This document shows, piece after piece, positions 36,451-44,597 of a DNA stretch of 64,000 nt (its first letter is position 1; every line of letters starts with the position of its first letter). This DNA is from Tunturiibacter gelidiferens (lineage in GTDB: Bacteria; Acidobacteriota; Terriglobia; Terriglobales; Acidobacteriaceae). The translations under genes were made by a program, and so were the position numbers. Under the pieces are notes generated by a model, which made no database searches, was not told the origin of the DNA, and was given only the letters and a program-made list of their open reading frames with translations. The stretch lies in contig NZ_JACCCV010000002.1 in the NCBI RefSeq assembly GCF_013410115.1, positions 744,001-808,000 of the forward strand, read 5' to 3'.

Positions 36451-36593
36451 TCTCCGCCCCTTCACAACCTCCGAACCTTTCCGCCAAAAAAGAATGTTCA
36501 AACAATAACAAGAGCTTCAGCAGAAAGAACCAGCCCTAAGCAAGAGAAACAGCCCTCAACAAAAAAGAAAGCAGCTTCAGCAATAAAACAACC

Positions 36594-37451
36594 ATGACCG
36601 AAAGCCCCGCAGCCAATCCAAACACCGCAAAATCCCTCACCATCGGCGTCTTCGACTCAGGCTTCGGCGGCCTCACCGTCCTCCGCGCGCTCCTCCCGCT
36701 CATCCCACACGCCCACTACCTCTTCCTAGGCGACACCGCGCGTCTCCCCTACGGCTCCAAGTCCCGCGAGACCGTCGCCCGCTACGCCGTCTCCAGTGCA
36801 AAGTTCCTCCACGCACAAGGAGCCGACCTCCTCGTCATCGCCTGCAACACCGCCACCGCCCTCGCCCTGCCGGACATCCAGCAAGCCCTGCCCATCCCCG
36901 TCATCGGCGTAGTCGAACCCGGAGCCCAGGCGGCCCTCGCAACCTCCAGCTTCCCCGACAGCCCCAACCACGTCCTCGTCCTCGCCACTCAGGCCACGGT
37001 CCAGTCCCACGCCTACACCCACGCCCTCAACGCCCTCGGCCTCGAAGTCTGCGAAAAAGCCTGCCCCCTCCTCGTCCCCCTCGTCGAAGAGGGCTGGACC
37101 AACCACCCCGTCACCGACGAAGTTCTAAAAATCTACCTAACCGAAGCCCTTGCCGCCGCACCCGCCACGCAGACCCTCCTCCTCGGCTGCACCCACTACC
37201 CACTCATCGAGCCGGCCATCCACCGCACCCTCGACTCCATCGGCCACCCCCTCACCATCATCGACTCCGCCGACGCCACCGCCCGAGCCACCGCCACCCT
37301 CGTAGCCCACCACTTCCCCAACCTCACCCCCACCGCCAAACCCACCTGCACCTTCTACGCCACCGACTCCATAGAAAAATTCCAGCGCCTCGGCTCCAAC
37401 TTCCTCGGCCAGCCCGTCACCGAAGTCAATCTCGTCGACCTCGGCGGCTAA
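36594..37451 (+). CDS. murI: Glutamate racemase MurI
   Basis: Cytosolic enzyme that interconverts L- and D-glutamate for peptidoglycan. The 285-residue protein has the N-terminal motif IGVFDSGFGGLTVLRAL, with the catalytic-site Asp and Ser, then YLFLGDTARLPYGSKS, the first catalytic Cys in VIACNTATALALP, VIGVVEPGAQAA, and the second catalytic Cys in LLGCTHYPLIEPAI. All key residues are present and the length is normal. Its position after an amidase/GerMN pair makes a small cell-wall neighbourhood. The ATG is preceded by AATAAAACAACC, with only a weak ribosome-binding site. Confidence 0.95.
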   Translation: MTESPAANPNTAKSLTIGVFDSGFGGLTVLRALLPLIPHAHYLFLGDTARLPYGSKSRETVARYAVSSAKFLHAQGADLLVIACNTATALALPDIQQALPIPVIGVVEPGAQAALATSSFPDSPNHVLVLATQATVQSHAYTHALNALGLEVCEKACPLLVPLVEEGWTNHPVTDEVLKIYLTEALAAAPATQTLLLGCTHYPLIEPAIHRTLDSIGHPLTIIDSADATARATATLVAHHFPNLTPTAKPTCTFYATDSIEKFQRLGSNFLGQPVTEVNLVDLGG

Positions 37452-37488
37452 GCTGAACCTGCTTTATCCTTCAAACGGAGAGAAAACG

Positions 37489-37866
37489 ATGCCCTTCCTG
37501 CTGAAAACCGAACCCACCAAATACTCCTTCGAAGACCTCGAGCGCGATGGCGAGACCACCTGGGACGGCATCTCCAACCCCCAGGCCCTCCTCAACCTTC
37601 GTGGCATGAAGCCCGGAGAAAAACTCGTCATCTATCACTCCAACATCGGCAAAGCCGCCATAGGCACAGCGAAGGTCGTCTCCGTCGACGCTACCGACCC
37701 CAAAAACCCGCAGGTCCGCATCAAGCCCGTCAAGCGCCTCAAAACCGAGAAGCCTCTCGACGAGATGCGCACCGCCGCCGTCTTCAAAGACTCCATCCTC
37801 TTCCGCCAGTTCCGCCTCTCGGTCGTCCCCCTCACCGACGCCCAGTACGACTGGCTCACCACCTAA
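37489..37866 (+). CDS. EVE domain protein
   Basis: A 125-residue single-domain EVE protein. It shows FLLKTEPTKYSFEDL, the ETTWDGISNPQALLNLRGMKPGEKLVIYHSN core (WDGxxN and YHS are family hallmarks), IGTAKVVSVDATDP and LFRQFRLSVVPL. EVE domains resemble YTH and ASCH modules and bind modified bases in DNA or RNA; stand-alone EVE proteins are widespread and their cellular role is unsettled. It starts 37 bases after murI in the same direction with GGAGAG upstream of the ATG, so it may be co-transcribed. It is slightly shorter than many relatives (about 135-155). Confidence 0.9.
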   Translation: MPFLLKTEPTKYSFEDLERDGETTWDGISNPQALLNLRGMKPGEKLVIYHSNIGKAAIGTAKVVSVDATDPKNPQVRIKPVKRLKTEKPLDEMRTAAVFKDSILFRQFRLSVVPLTDAQYDWLTT

Positions 37867-37875
37867 GCCTTCTTC

Positions 37876-39192
37876 CTAAGCCTTCTTCAAGATCACCTTC
37901 TTCTCGAAGTAGGAAGCATTCGCCATATGGCAAGCCGCCGCCGCATGGTATCCAAACACCACGTCCTCCGCCACCGGCTTCCGCGACCGCACCGCATCGA
38001 AGAACGTAGCCAGGTGCGGCCGCAGCTCATCCCACGACGGTCCCTTCCAAGCCATCGTGTCATCCAACGGATGCTCCGCCAGAAACGCATCGTGCTCCGC
38101 GTGCCACTGCTTCTCATACTGCGCATGCATCGCCGCCGGAAACCCATTGATCCCATAAGCCGGCGACCGATCCACTCCCAGCTGAGGAATCAACGTGACC
38201 GTATTGGTATTCGAAATCTCGATCACACCCTTCGGCCCCATCACCCGCGTCACCTCCGGCGTATCCGTCCCCAGTGTCAATCGCACCGTCACCGGCACAC
38301 CGCTATATTCAAACTCCGTCACCATCAGGTCCGGCATATTCCGCCCATCCTTCCAGCGATAGATCCCCCCAATCGAATAAGCCCTGTCCGGAATTGCATT
38401 GATCCCAGTTACAAATTGCATCCCGCTCAGCAGATGCACCATCAGGTCACCCGCCATCCCAGTGCCGTACTCGTGAAACGCACGCCACCGCGCAAACGCA
38501 ATCGGATCGAACGCCTTCTTCGGCGCACTCCCCTGCCACGTCGCCCAGTCCAGCGTCTCCGGCGAAAGATCCAACGGCGGCGGATACACCCACGCTCCAC
38601 CCGGCGAGTTTCTCCCCAGCTGTAGCTCAACCTGATGCACCTCGCCAATCGCGCCCGAGTCGTACAACTCCTTCGCCTTCCCAAATACCTTCGAACTCAC
38701 CCGCTGCGAACCCACCTGCACAAAGTTGTTGCTCCCCTTCACCGCCGCCACCATCTCTTCCCCCTCAGCGATCGTGTGCGACATCGGCTTCTCGCAATGC
38801 ACATCCTTCCCCGCGCGAATCGCATCCACCGTGATCTGCTTATGCCAGTGATCTGGCACCGCAACAATCACCGCTTCGATATCCTTGTCCTCCAAAATGT
38901 CCTGATACCGCCGCGTCGTCTTGATATTCGCGCCCGCAATCTCCTTCGCCAACGTGTGCCGCCCGTCATACAGATCGCACGCCGCCACACACTGCGCCTG
39001 CGGCAGTGTCACCGCAGCCCTCAACAGCGAAGACCCTTGAATCCCCACGCCGATGCTCGCGAATCTTACCCGGTCCCCACTCGCCACCGGCTGCGCCTGC
39101 TCCTGCCCAAGCACCACCGCTCCCGGCAGAGCCGCCGCCATAGCCAACCCACTCCCCGTCTGTAAAAACCGTCTGCGCGAAAACTCCGACAT
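37876..39192 (-). CDS. Tat-exported Gfo/Idh/MocA family oxidoreductase
   Basis: Oxidoreductase of about 438 residues. A twin-arginine signal (MSEFSRRRFLQTGSGLAMAAALPGAVVLG) directs folded export, which fits a protein carrying bound NAD(P). The Rossmann domain (about 45-170) has RFASIGVGIQGSSLLRAA and VIVAVPDHWHKQITVDAIRAGKDVHCEKPMSHTIAEGEEM, with the catalytic-type EKP Lys. The C-terminal alpha/beta domain includes HLLSGMQFVTGINAIP. I chose ATG at 39192, with GAGG eight bases upstream, over the frame opening at 39222. Relatives act on sugars or cyclitols; the substrate is unknown. Confidence 0.88.
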   Translation of the reverse strand: MSEFSRRRFLQTGSGLAMAAALPGAVVLGQEQAQPVASGDRVRFASIGVGIQGSSLLRAAVTLPQAQCVAACDLYDGRHTLAKEIAGANIKTTRRYQDILEDKDIEAVIVAVPDHWHKQITVDAIRAGKDVHCEKPMSHTIAEGEEMVAAVKGSNNFVQVGSQRVSSKVFGKAKELYDSGAIGEVHQVELQLGRNSPGGAWVYPPPLDLSPETLDWATWQGSAPKKAFDPIAFARWRAFHEYGTGMAGDLMVHLLSGMQFVTGINAIPDRAYSIGGIYRWKDGRNMPDLMVTEFEYSGVPVTVRLTLGTDTPEVTRVMGPKGVIEISNTNTVTLIPQLGVDRSPAYGINGFPAAMHAQYEKQWHAEHDAFLAEHPLDDTMAWKGPSWDELRPHLATFFDAVRSRKPVAEDVVFGYHAAAACHMANASYFEKKVILKKA

Positions 39193-39325
39193 CAAAATAT
39201 CCTCCTCGAACAACGCCTCCACTATAGAAGAATCCGCCGCGCTCTCGTACCGCCCTCACCCTGCTATCCTTTCTGTTGGGCCGCGCCTCAGCCGCCAAGC
39301 CATCTCGAAAGGATCACCGCGCATC

Positions 39326-40087
39326 ATGATTGACCTCAAAGGCAAAGTAGCCGTCGTCTTCGGCCTCGCCAACAAACGCAGCATCGCCTGGGGCATCGCC
39401 CAGAAGCTCTTTGAAGCCGGCGCCACCCTCGCCATCTGCTACCAGAACGAACGCCTCCAGCGCGAAGCCGAAGAGCTCGCCGCCGATCTCCCCGGAACAA
39501 AGACCTTCCGCTGCGACGTCTCCATCGACGCCGACATTGACGGCGTCATCGACCAGCTCAAATCCGCCTACGGCAAGATCGACATCCTCGTCCACTCCAT
39601 CGGCTTTGCCCCGAACATCAAGAACAACGTTCTCAACACCGCCCGCGAAGACTTCCGCATCGCGCACGACATCAGCGTCTACTCCCTCATCGCCCTCGCT
39701 CGCGCCGCAGAGCCTCTCATGGCCGAAGGAAGCTCCATCCTCACCCTCACCTACTACGGCGCAGAAAAAGTCTTCCCCAACTACAACATCATGGGCGTCG
39801 CCAAAGCCGGCCTCGAGGCCGCCGTCCGCTACCTCGCCTCGGACCTCGGCGCAAAGAAGATCCGCGTCAACGCCATCTCCGCCGGGCCCATCAAAACCCT
39901 CGCCGCCCGCGGTATCAGCGACTTCACCAGCATCCTCACCGCCGTCGAACAGCGCGCCCCACTCCATCGCAACGTCGATGCCTTAGAGGTTGGCAACACT
40001 GCTCTCTTCCTCTCGAGCCCCCTCGCCAGCGGCATCACCGGCGAAATCACCTTCGTCGACTGCGGCTTCAACATCACCGGTCTATAA
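39326..40087 (+). CDS. fabI: Enoyl-[acyl-carrier-protein] reductase FabI
   Basis: Last-step reductase of the fatty-acid elongation cycle, about 253 residues. It has the FabI-specific cofactor loop KVAVVFGLANKRSIAWGIAQKL, CDVSIDADIDGVIDQL, ILVHSIGFAPN, and the catalytic Tyr-x6-Lys in YNIMGVAKAGLEAAVRYLA. The segment LTYYGAEKVFPNYN is the typical FabI Tyr region, and VNAISAGPIKTLAARGISDF the substrate loop. I chose ATG at 39326, with AAGGA upstream; the frame is open far upstream but the extra part shadows the opposite-strand gene. NADH dependence is normal for the family. This is the presumed target of triclosan-type inhibitors. Confidence 0.94.
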   Translation: MIDLKGKVAVVFGLANKRSIAWGIAQKLFEAGATLAICYQNERLQREAEELAADLPGTKTFRCDVSIDADIDGVIDQLKSAYGKIDILVHSIGFAPNIKNNVLNTAREDFRIAHDISVYSLIALARAAEPLMAEGSSILTLTYYGAEKVFPNYNIMGVAKAGLEAAVRYLASDLGAKKIRVNAISAGPIKTLAARGISDFTSILTAVEQRAPLHRNVDALEVGNTALFLSSPLASGITGEITFVDCGFNITGL

Positions 40088-40162
40088 CAAAGGCCCCCCC
40101 GCGTATCACAACGTCACCGGCCACTACCACGGCAACCACACCCGATAGCAACCACCCAGCAC

Positions 40163-40231
40163 GTCATCCTGAGCTGCGCAGGTCACAGTCTCATCGTGAC
40201 CTGCGCAGCCGAAGGATCCCTGTATTTCGCA
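40163..40231 (+). repeat. Hairpin repeat with AGTCTCATC loop
   Basis: GTCATCCTGA (40163) leads into a perfect 14-bp stem: GCTGCGCAGGTCAC (40173-40186), 9-nt loop AGTCTCATC, GTGACCTGCGCAGC (40196-40209), then CGAAGGATCCCTGTATTTCGC. The loop is identical to that of the element at 34831-34857 although the arms differ, and the flanks are conserved. It lies between fabI and the DinB gene and lacks a U-tract. Confidence 0.8.
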
Positions 40232-40295
40232 TTTACTTTTCATCTTTCCCTCTTCCCGCTTCGTATATCCTTCTGTCCGTATAGACGGAGCCGAC

Positions 40296-40805
40296 ATGAC
40301 GATCGCTGAAATTCTCCTCCAGGACTTCGACACCGAAATCTCCAACACCCGCCGCACCCTCGAGCGCGTCCCCGAGAACAAAAACAACTGGAAGTGTCAC
40401 GACAAATCAATGCCTCTCGGCAGGCTCGCCATGCACTGCGCCACTCTTCCTATGTTCGGTTACTACATCCTGGAAGACGACGGCATGGATATGGCCACCT
40501 CCAAACGCCCACACATGGCTCTCGAGTTCACCACTCGCGAAAACGCGTTGAAGCAGCTTGAGGAATGCTCCGCCAAATGCCGTGCTTCCTTAGCCTCCGC
40601 CAGCGACGAGCGTCTCTCCACTTTGTGGAAGTTTTCTTACGGCGAACAAGTCATCTCCCACAAACCGCGCTCCCAATCCTTCCGCGAGATGTGCTTCGAC
40701 CATCTCATCCACCATACCGCCCAGGTTGGAGTGTATCTCCGCCTCAACGACATCCCCGTCCCCGCACTCTACGGCCCCTCTGCCGACGAGCAATGGTCAG
40801 CCTGA
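40296..40805 (+). CDS. DinB family protein
   Basis: Four-helix-bundle DinB/YfiT-type protein of 169 residues. It starts MTIAEILLQDFDTEISNTRRTLERVPENK and carries metal-ligand candidates His in RLAMHCATLP and the HH pair in DHLIHHTAQVGVYLRLNDIPVPALYGPS, which ends in a pattern typical of the family. Known DinB-type proteins include bacillithiol S-transferases and mycothiol-dependent enzymes. As this genome has a bshC gene, a bacillithiol-dependent role is possible but unproven. No operon partner. Confidence 0.85.
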   Translation: MTIAEILLQDFDTEISNTRRTLERVPENKNNWKCHDKSMPLGRLAMHCATLPMFGYYILEDDGMDMATSKRPHMALEFTTRENALKQLEECSAKCRASLASASDERLSTLWKFSYGEQVISHKPRSQSFREMCFDHLIHHTAQVGVYLRLNDIPVPALYGPSADEQWSA

Positions 40806-40827
40806 GAGCAATCCTTCAGGCCGCACC

Positions 40828-42144
40828 TCAAGGCCGCTTGTAGATCACCCCATTCTTCATCACAAACACCACCTTCGTCGTCGCCGAGATATCCACCAAC
40901 GGATCTCCCGGCACTGCGATCACATCCGCATAGTACCCAGCCTTCAACTCCCCAATCTTCCCAGCCCAACCCAGCAGCTTCGCTCCATTCAGCAAATCCG
41001 CCTGCAACACCGCCGCCGGCTTCATCCCAAACTCCACCATCAATTCCAACTCACGCGCCTGCGTCCCGTGCGGAAACGGCCCCACATCGCTCCCCACCGC
41101 CATCGGCACCCCCGCCGCCAATTGCTTCTTGAACTCCGCCGCATGGTAGACAATCAACTGCCTCTCTCTCGCCTCTGTCGCCTTACTCGCGGCGTGGTCG
41201 GCAAAGTACTCGCTGATCGCAAACGTAGGCACCGCATAAATCTGCTTCTCCTTCATCGCCTTCATCGTCGAATCGCTCAACTGATACGCATGATCGACCG
41301 AGGCCACACCCGCCGCCACCGCAAACCCCGTCCCCGGCTCCCCCGTCGCATGCACCGCCACCCCCCGCCCCGATCCCACTCCACCGCCCGTCCGCTCAGC
41401 CTCTTTCACCGCCGCTCGAAGCTCCGCCTCCGTGTACTGATACGGCGTCACAAACTCACCCTCCCGCACACCATCCTTCCCCGTCTCATACACCTTCGTA
41501 AAGTCCGCGCCGCCCTTCCGCTGCTCCCGCATCACCTTCACAATCTCCTCACTCGAATCCGCATAGTCTGCATTCGAGAGCACCCTCTGCGCCGGGTTAT
41601 ACCCAATCGCGTCCTCGTGCCCGCCGGTCAAATCGATCGCATTGCAGCTCATCCGCATCCGCGGCCCAGGTATCAACCCGGAGTTGATCGCATTTCGCAC
41701 CGCCACATCCGCGCAACCCGCACCCTCGGTACCCATATCGCGCTCCGCCGTAAATCCCGCCATCAAATCCGCCTTCGCCGCCCCCGCCGCAATCAATGTC
41801 CGCTCCGGCACACTCTCCTGCACTGTCTGCAAATCCTCCGCCCCCGGATGCAGAAACAGATGCACATGCGCATCGATCAACCCCGGCATCAGCGTCGCAT
41901 CCCCCAGATCGATCACCTCTGCGCCGGCAGGTCGCTCCACGTGCGGACCCACCGCAACAATCCTCTCTCCCTCCACCAGCACCTCACCCGGAGCCACCAA
42001 CTTCCCGGCAGCTACATCCAGCATCCGCGCCGCATGCAGCACCACCACATGCTTAGCTGGCCCTGCATCCTGCGCCAAGCAAATCGCCAACGCCGCAAAA
42101 CCCGCAACCAACCCGCACACTAGTCCACAAAGAAGTTTTTTCAT
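40828..42144 (-). CDS. Secreted amidohydrolase (imidazolonepropionase-like)
   Basis: Metal-dependent hydrolase of about 438 residues with a signal peptide (MKKLLCGLVCGLVAGFAALAICLAQ). The TIM-barrel amidohydrolase has the first metal motif in MPGLIDAHVHLFLH, further His ligands in VAVHATGEPG and SVDHAYQLSD, and the Asp in VGSDVGPFPHG; ADVIAVPGDPLVDI closes the composite beta domain. This is the group often annotated as amidohydrolase/prolidase-like (COG1228), acting on dipeptides or cyclic amides; the substrate is unknown. I chose ATG at 42144, where the signal peptide begins, although the frame continues to 42321. It is divergent from the DUF6582 gene. Confidence 0.85.
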   Translation of the reverse strand: MKKLLCGLVCGLVAGFAALAICLAQDAGPAKHVVVLHAARMLDVAAGKLVAPGEVLVEGERIVAVGPHVERPAGAEVIDLGDATLMPGLIDAHVHLFLHPGAEDLQTVQESVPERTLIAAGAAKADLMAGFTAERDMGTEGAGCADVAVRNAINSGLIPGPRMRMSCNAIDLTGGHEDAIGYNPAQRVLSNADYADSSEEIVKVMREQRKGGADFTKVYETGKDGVREGEFVTPYQYTEAELRAAVKEAERTGGGVGSGRGVAVHATGEPGTGFAVAAGVASVDHAYQLSDSTMKAMKEKQIYAVPTFAISEYFADHAASKATEARERQLIVYHAAEFKKQLAAGVPMAVGSDVGPFPHGTQARELELMVEFGMKPAAVLQADLLNGAKLLGWAGKIGELKAGYYADVIAVPGDPLVDISATTKVVFVMKNGVIYKRP

Positions 42145-42271
42145 AGTTCCAGCAGCATACCGTGAAATCAGCCAGATCGCGCCCATCCTCACAACGCCGC
42201 AGCCACCGCGCCACATCCAACCTCCGTACGCAACCCGACCAGCGGCAAGCTGGAGTACACATGGAGGGAAT

Positions 42272-42580
42272 ATGAAAGCAACCTGGAAACACCACGAAGA
42301 CAACAACGCTCTCGACGCCAAAGAGCGTAACGACCTTCCGGCCTCTGTCTACGCCTTTCCTGAGAAGCGCAAAGAGCCTCTTAGTAACGCCTCCCACGTC
42401 CGCAACGCCATCGCCCGCTTCGACCAGGTGAAGGATGTCACCGATCACGAACGCGAACAGGCCTTTGCCAATATCAAAGCTGCAGCCAAACACTACGGTG
42501 TAGAAATGCCCGAAACTGACTGGCACGATCTCGGTAAAAAACCACACACCGCCAACCCAAAACACAAAAAGTCAGCCTGA
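42272..42580 (+). CDS. Small conserved protein (DUF6582-like)
   Basis: Protein of 102 residues, highly charged and probably cytosolic. It starts MKATWKHHEDNNALDAKERNDLP, then ASVYAFPEKRKEPLSNASHVRNAIARFDQV, and later REQAFANIKAAAKHYGVEMPE. The LPASVYAFPEKRKEPL segment and HVRNAIARF resemble the DUF6582 family, which appears in many soil bacteria and phages without known role. GGAGGGAAT gives an excellent ribosome-binding site for ATG 42272. It has a Lys-rich tail. Regulation and function are unknown. Confidence 0.75.
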   Translation: MKATWKHHEDNNALDAKERNDLPASVYAFPEKRKEPLSNASHVRNAIARFDQVKDVTDHEREQAFANIKAAAKHYGVEMPETDWHDLGKKPHTANPKHKKSA

Positions 42581-42614
42581 CACAAACCTCGTCAAGCAGC
42601 ACTCAAAACTACAC

Positions 42615-42653
42615 CCGGGTGCCCGCATCTATGTTTTGCAATCGGGCATCCGG
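42615..42653 (+). repeat. Degenerate GGGTGCCC hairpin element
   Basis: CCGGGTGCCCG (42615-42625) and CGGGCATCCGG (42643-42653) form an imperfect palindrome with an 17-nt loop. It is related to the better-preserved elements at 44502-44554 and within the cysteine desulfurase gene. The remainder of 42581-42816 shows no gene. Confidence 0.5.
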
Positions 42654-42816
42654 CGTGTTGCGACGCGGCATCCGGCGAAGCAGCCCACAACCAGTAGCCG
42701 GAGGTCCCAGCCAACCTGCCTTCTCCGCACATTCACCCCACACCAAGAACATCTGCCATTTCCCGCATCGCACACTTTCCAATTGACTTGACAATCCATC
42801 CGCGCTAAACACAACC

Positions 42817-44220
42817 ATGCCCCGTCATCTTCCAGTCCTCCTTCGCCGGACGGCCATCCTCCTCGCGATCCTTACCTCTGCCGCGTTCGCCGCGAACCCC
42901 AAACTCATCATCCGTAACGCGCGCATCATGACCATGGCCGCCAACCAGCGCGAGCCTATCAACGGCTATCTCTCCATCGCATCAGACGGCACCATCCTCG
43001 CCGTCGCTGCCGGAGACCCGCCCGCCACCCTCCACGCCGACAAAGTCATCGACGCCCACGGCGACCTCATGATCCCCGGCTTCATCTCCGCGCACAGCCA
43101 CCTTTGGCAAGCTGCCTACCGCGGCCTCGCAGCCGACAAAACTCTCCCCGGCTGGATCGACGATCTCTACGGAATCCACGCTGCCAAAGCGTCGCCCGAG
43201 GACATGTACTGGTTCGCTCTCCTCGGCTCGCTCGACCACCTTGAGCACGGCATCACCACCGCCTACAACTTCACCTACGGCGGCCGAGCCAAAACCGCAG
43301 AGCTAAACAATCAGTTCGAAGAAGCCCAGTTCCGCGGTGCATCAGAGTCCGGCATCCGCTTCGTGCATAGTTACGGACCCGACCGTATGTCTCCCTCAAT
43401 CACCATCGATCAGGCACGCGCACGCCTCAAGACTTTCCTCGACTGGACCTCCGCCCAGCCAGCCAATCCGCACTTCCTCAGCGTCATGATCAGCGGCATG
43501 ACCGCATTCAACAACACCTACCAGCAGGCAATGATGGAAGCTGCCATGATGAAGGAGTTCCACCTCGGCAATCAGACCCACTACATCGAAGCGCCCGACG
43601 ACCAAGGCGAACAGCGCTCCAAGTTTCGTTGGATGATGGACAGCGGCCTGCTCAACAACCAGCTCATCTTCGGACACTTCATCCACTCCGACGAATTCAT
43701 CCTCCAAGAGACCGCCAAAGCCGGCGCCTCCATGTCCTGGAACCCGCTCTCCAACGGCCGCCTCGCCTCAGGCGTAGCCGACATACCGAAGTACCTCAAG
43801 ATGGGCATCCGCGTCGGCATGGGCGTCGACGGCGAAGCCAGCGCCGACCTCGCCGACCCCTTTGAAAACATGCGCACCGGCCTCTACGCCATCCACGACA
43901 AATACGAAGACGCCTCCGTCATGAGTCCCTATCAGGTCCTCTGGCTGCACACCATGGGCTCCGCCGACGTCCTCAACGTCAAAGACAAACTCGGCTCACT
44001 TGAACCCGGCAAGTTCGCCGACTTCCTCCTCATCAACCCAAAGCGTCTAGGCGTCTCCCTCGAAGACCCCTACGCAAATCTCGTCCTCATCGCCGCCGAG
44101 CGCGACATCGACAGCGTCTACGTAGGCGGCGAACTGATGGTCGAGCACAACCAACTCCTACACCACGACCTCGACAAAATCCAATCCGAGTCCAACCGTC
44201 GCGTCCTCGCACAACACTAG
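42817..44220 (+). CDS. Secreted amidohydrolase/chlorohydrolase family protein
   Basis: Metal-dependent hydrolase of 467 residues with a signal peptide (RTAILLAILTSAAFAANP). It has KLIIRNARIMTM, the metal motif GFISAHSHLWQAAYRGL, then YNFTYGGRA, a His in GNQTHYIEAP, GHFIHSDEF and the Asp in RVGMGVDGEAS, ending with GSLEPGKFADFLLINPK. This is the ATZ/TRZ deaminase-like branch (guanine, cytosine or s-triazine hydrolases). An exported member is unusual, since characterised relatives are cytosolic. The substrate is unknown. It is not in an operon with the other amidohydrolase, which lies on the opposite strand. Confidence 0.85.
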   Translation: MPRHLPVLLRRTAILLAILTSAAFAANPKLIIRNARIMTMAANQREPINGYLSIASDGTILAVAAGDPPATLHADKVIDAHGDLMIPGFISAHSHLWQAAYRGLAADKTLPGWIDDLYGIHAAKASPEDMYWFALLGSLDHLEHGITTAYNFTYGGRAKTAELNNQFEEAQFRGASESGIRFVHSYGPDRMSPSITIDQARARLKTFLDWTSAQPANPHFLSVMISGMTAFNNTYQQAMMEAAMMKEFHLGNQTHYIEAPDDQGEQRSKFRWMMDSGLLNNQLIFGHFIHSDEFILQETAKAGASMSWNPLSNGRLASGVADIPKYLKMGIRVGMGVDGEASADLADPFENMRTGLYAIHDKYEDASVMSPYQVLWLHTMGSADVLNVKDKLGSLEPGKFADFLLINPKRLGVSLEDPYANLVLIAAERDIDSVYVGGELMVEHNQLLHHDLDKIQSESNRRVLAQH

Positions 44221-44597
44221 AGCAACGCCGCAGTTGTGTAGAGCCGCCTCTTGGCATTCTGTTTGTCATTCCCGAAGGGAATCTGCGGTTGCCTTCCTCC
44301 ACACCAACATCAAATCCGCTCTAAGGAACCTCTGATTAGTGGTGCTCCCCAGTATTTGCTGTCATCCTGAGCGGGAGCGAAGGATCCCGACAGTCTTCAC
44401 ATACCCCATACCATCGAAGCTTTTCGACCCTCACCTCCGGGGCCTTAGCACCCACCCACCACCAAACTTTCTACTTACGGCTTAAATCAGAGGTCCCTAA
44501 AGCCGGGTGCCCCATACATCGATTTTGATGTATGGCATCGGGCGAAAGCCCGACCGCTCTCGTCCGCCACTCAAACATATTCGCAACAGGAAAGGAT
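44221..44597. repeat. Intergenic cluster of three repeat types
   Basis: This 377-base gap carries GTCATTCCCGAAGGGAATCTGC (44265-44286), GTCATCCTGAGCGGGAGCGAAGGATCCCG (44361-44389), and at 44502-44554 a two-hairpin GGGTGCCCC element: CCATACATC/GATGTATGG (44512-44535) and TCGGGC-GAAA-GCCCGA (44538-44553). The last is nearly the same as a segment in-frame inside the cysteine desulfurase gene at 62081-62133. No gene is visible. Confidence 0.75.

Noticed and set aside
40726-42123. Long open frame of 465 codons opposite the amidohydrolase
   Set aside because: Arg/His/Pro-rich antisense shadow; the minus-strand frame has signal peptide and all catalytic motifs.
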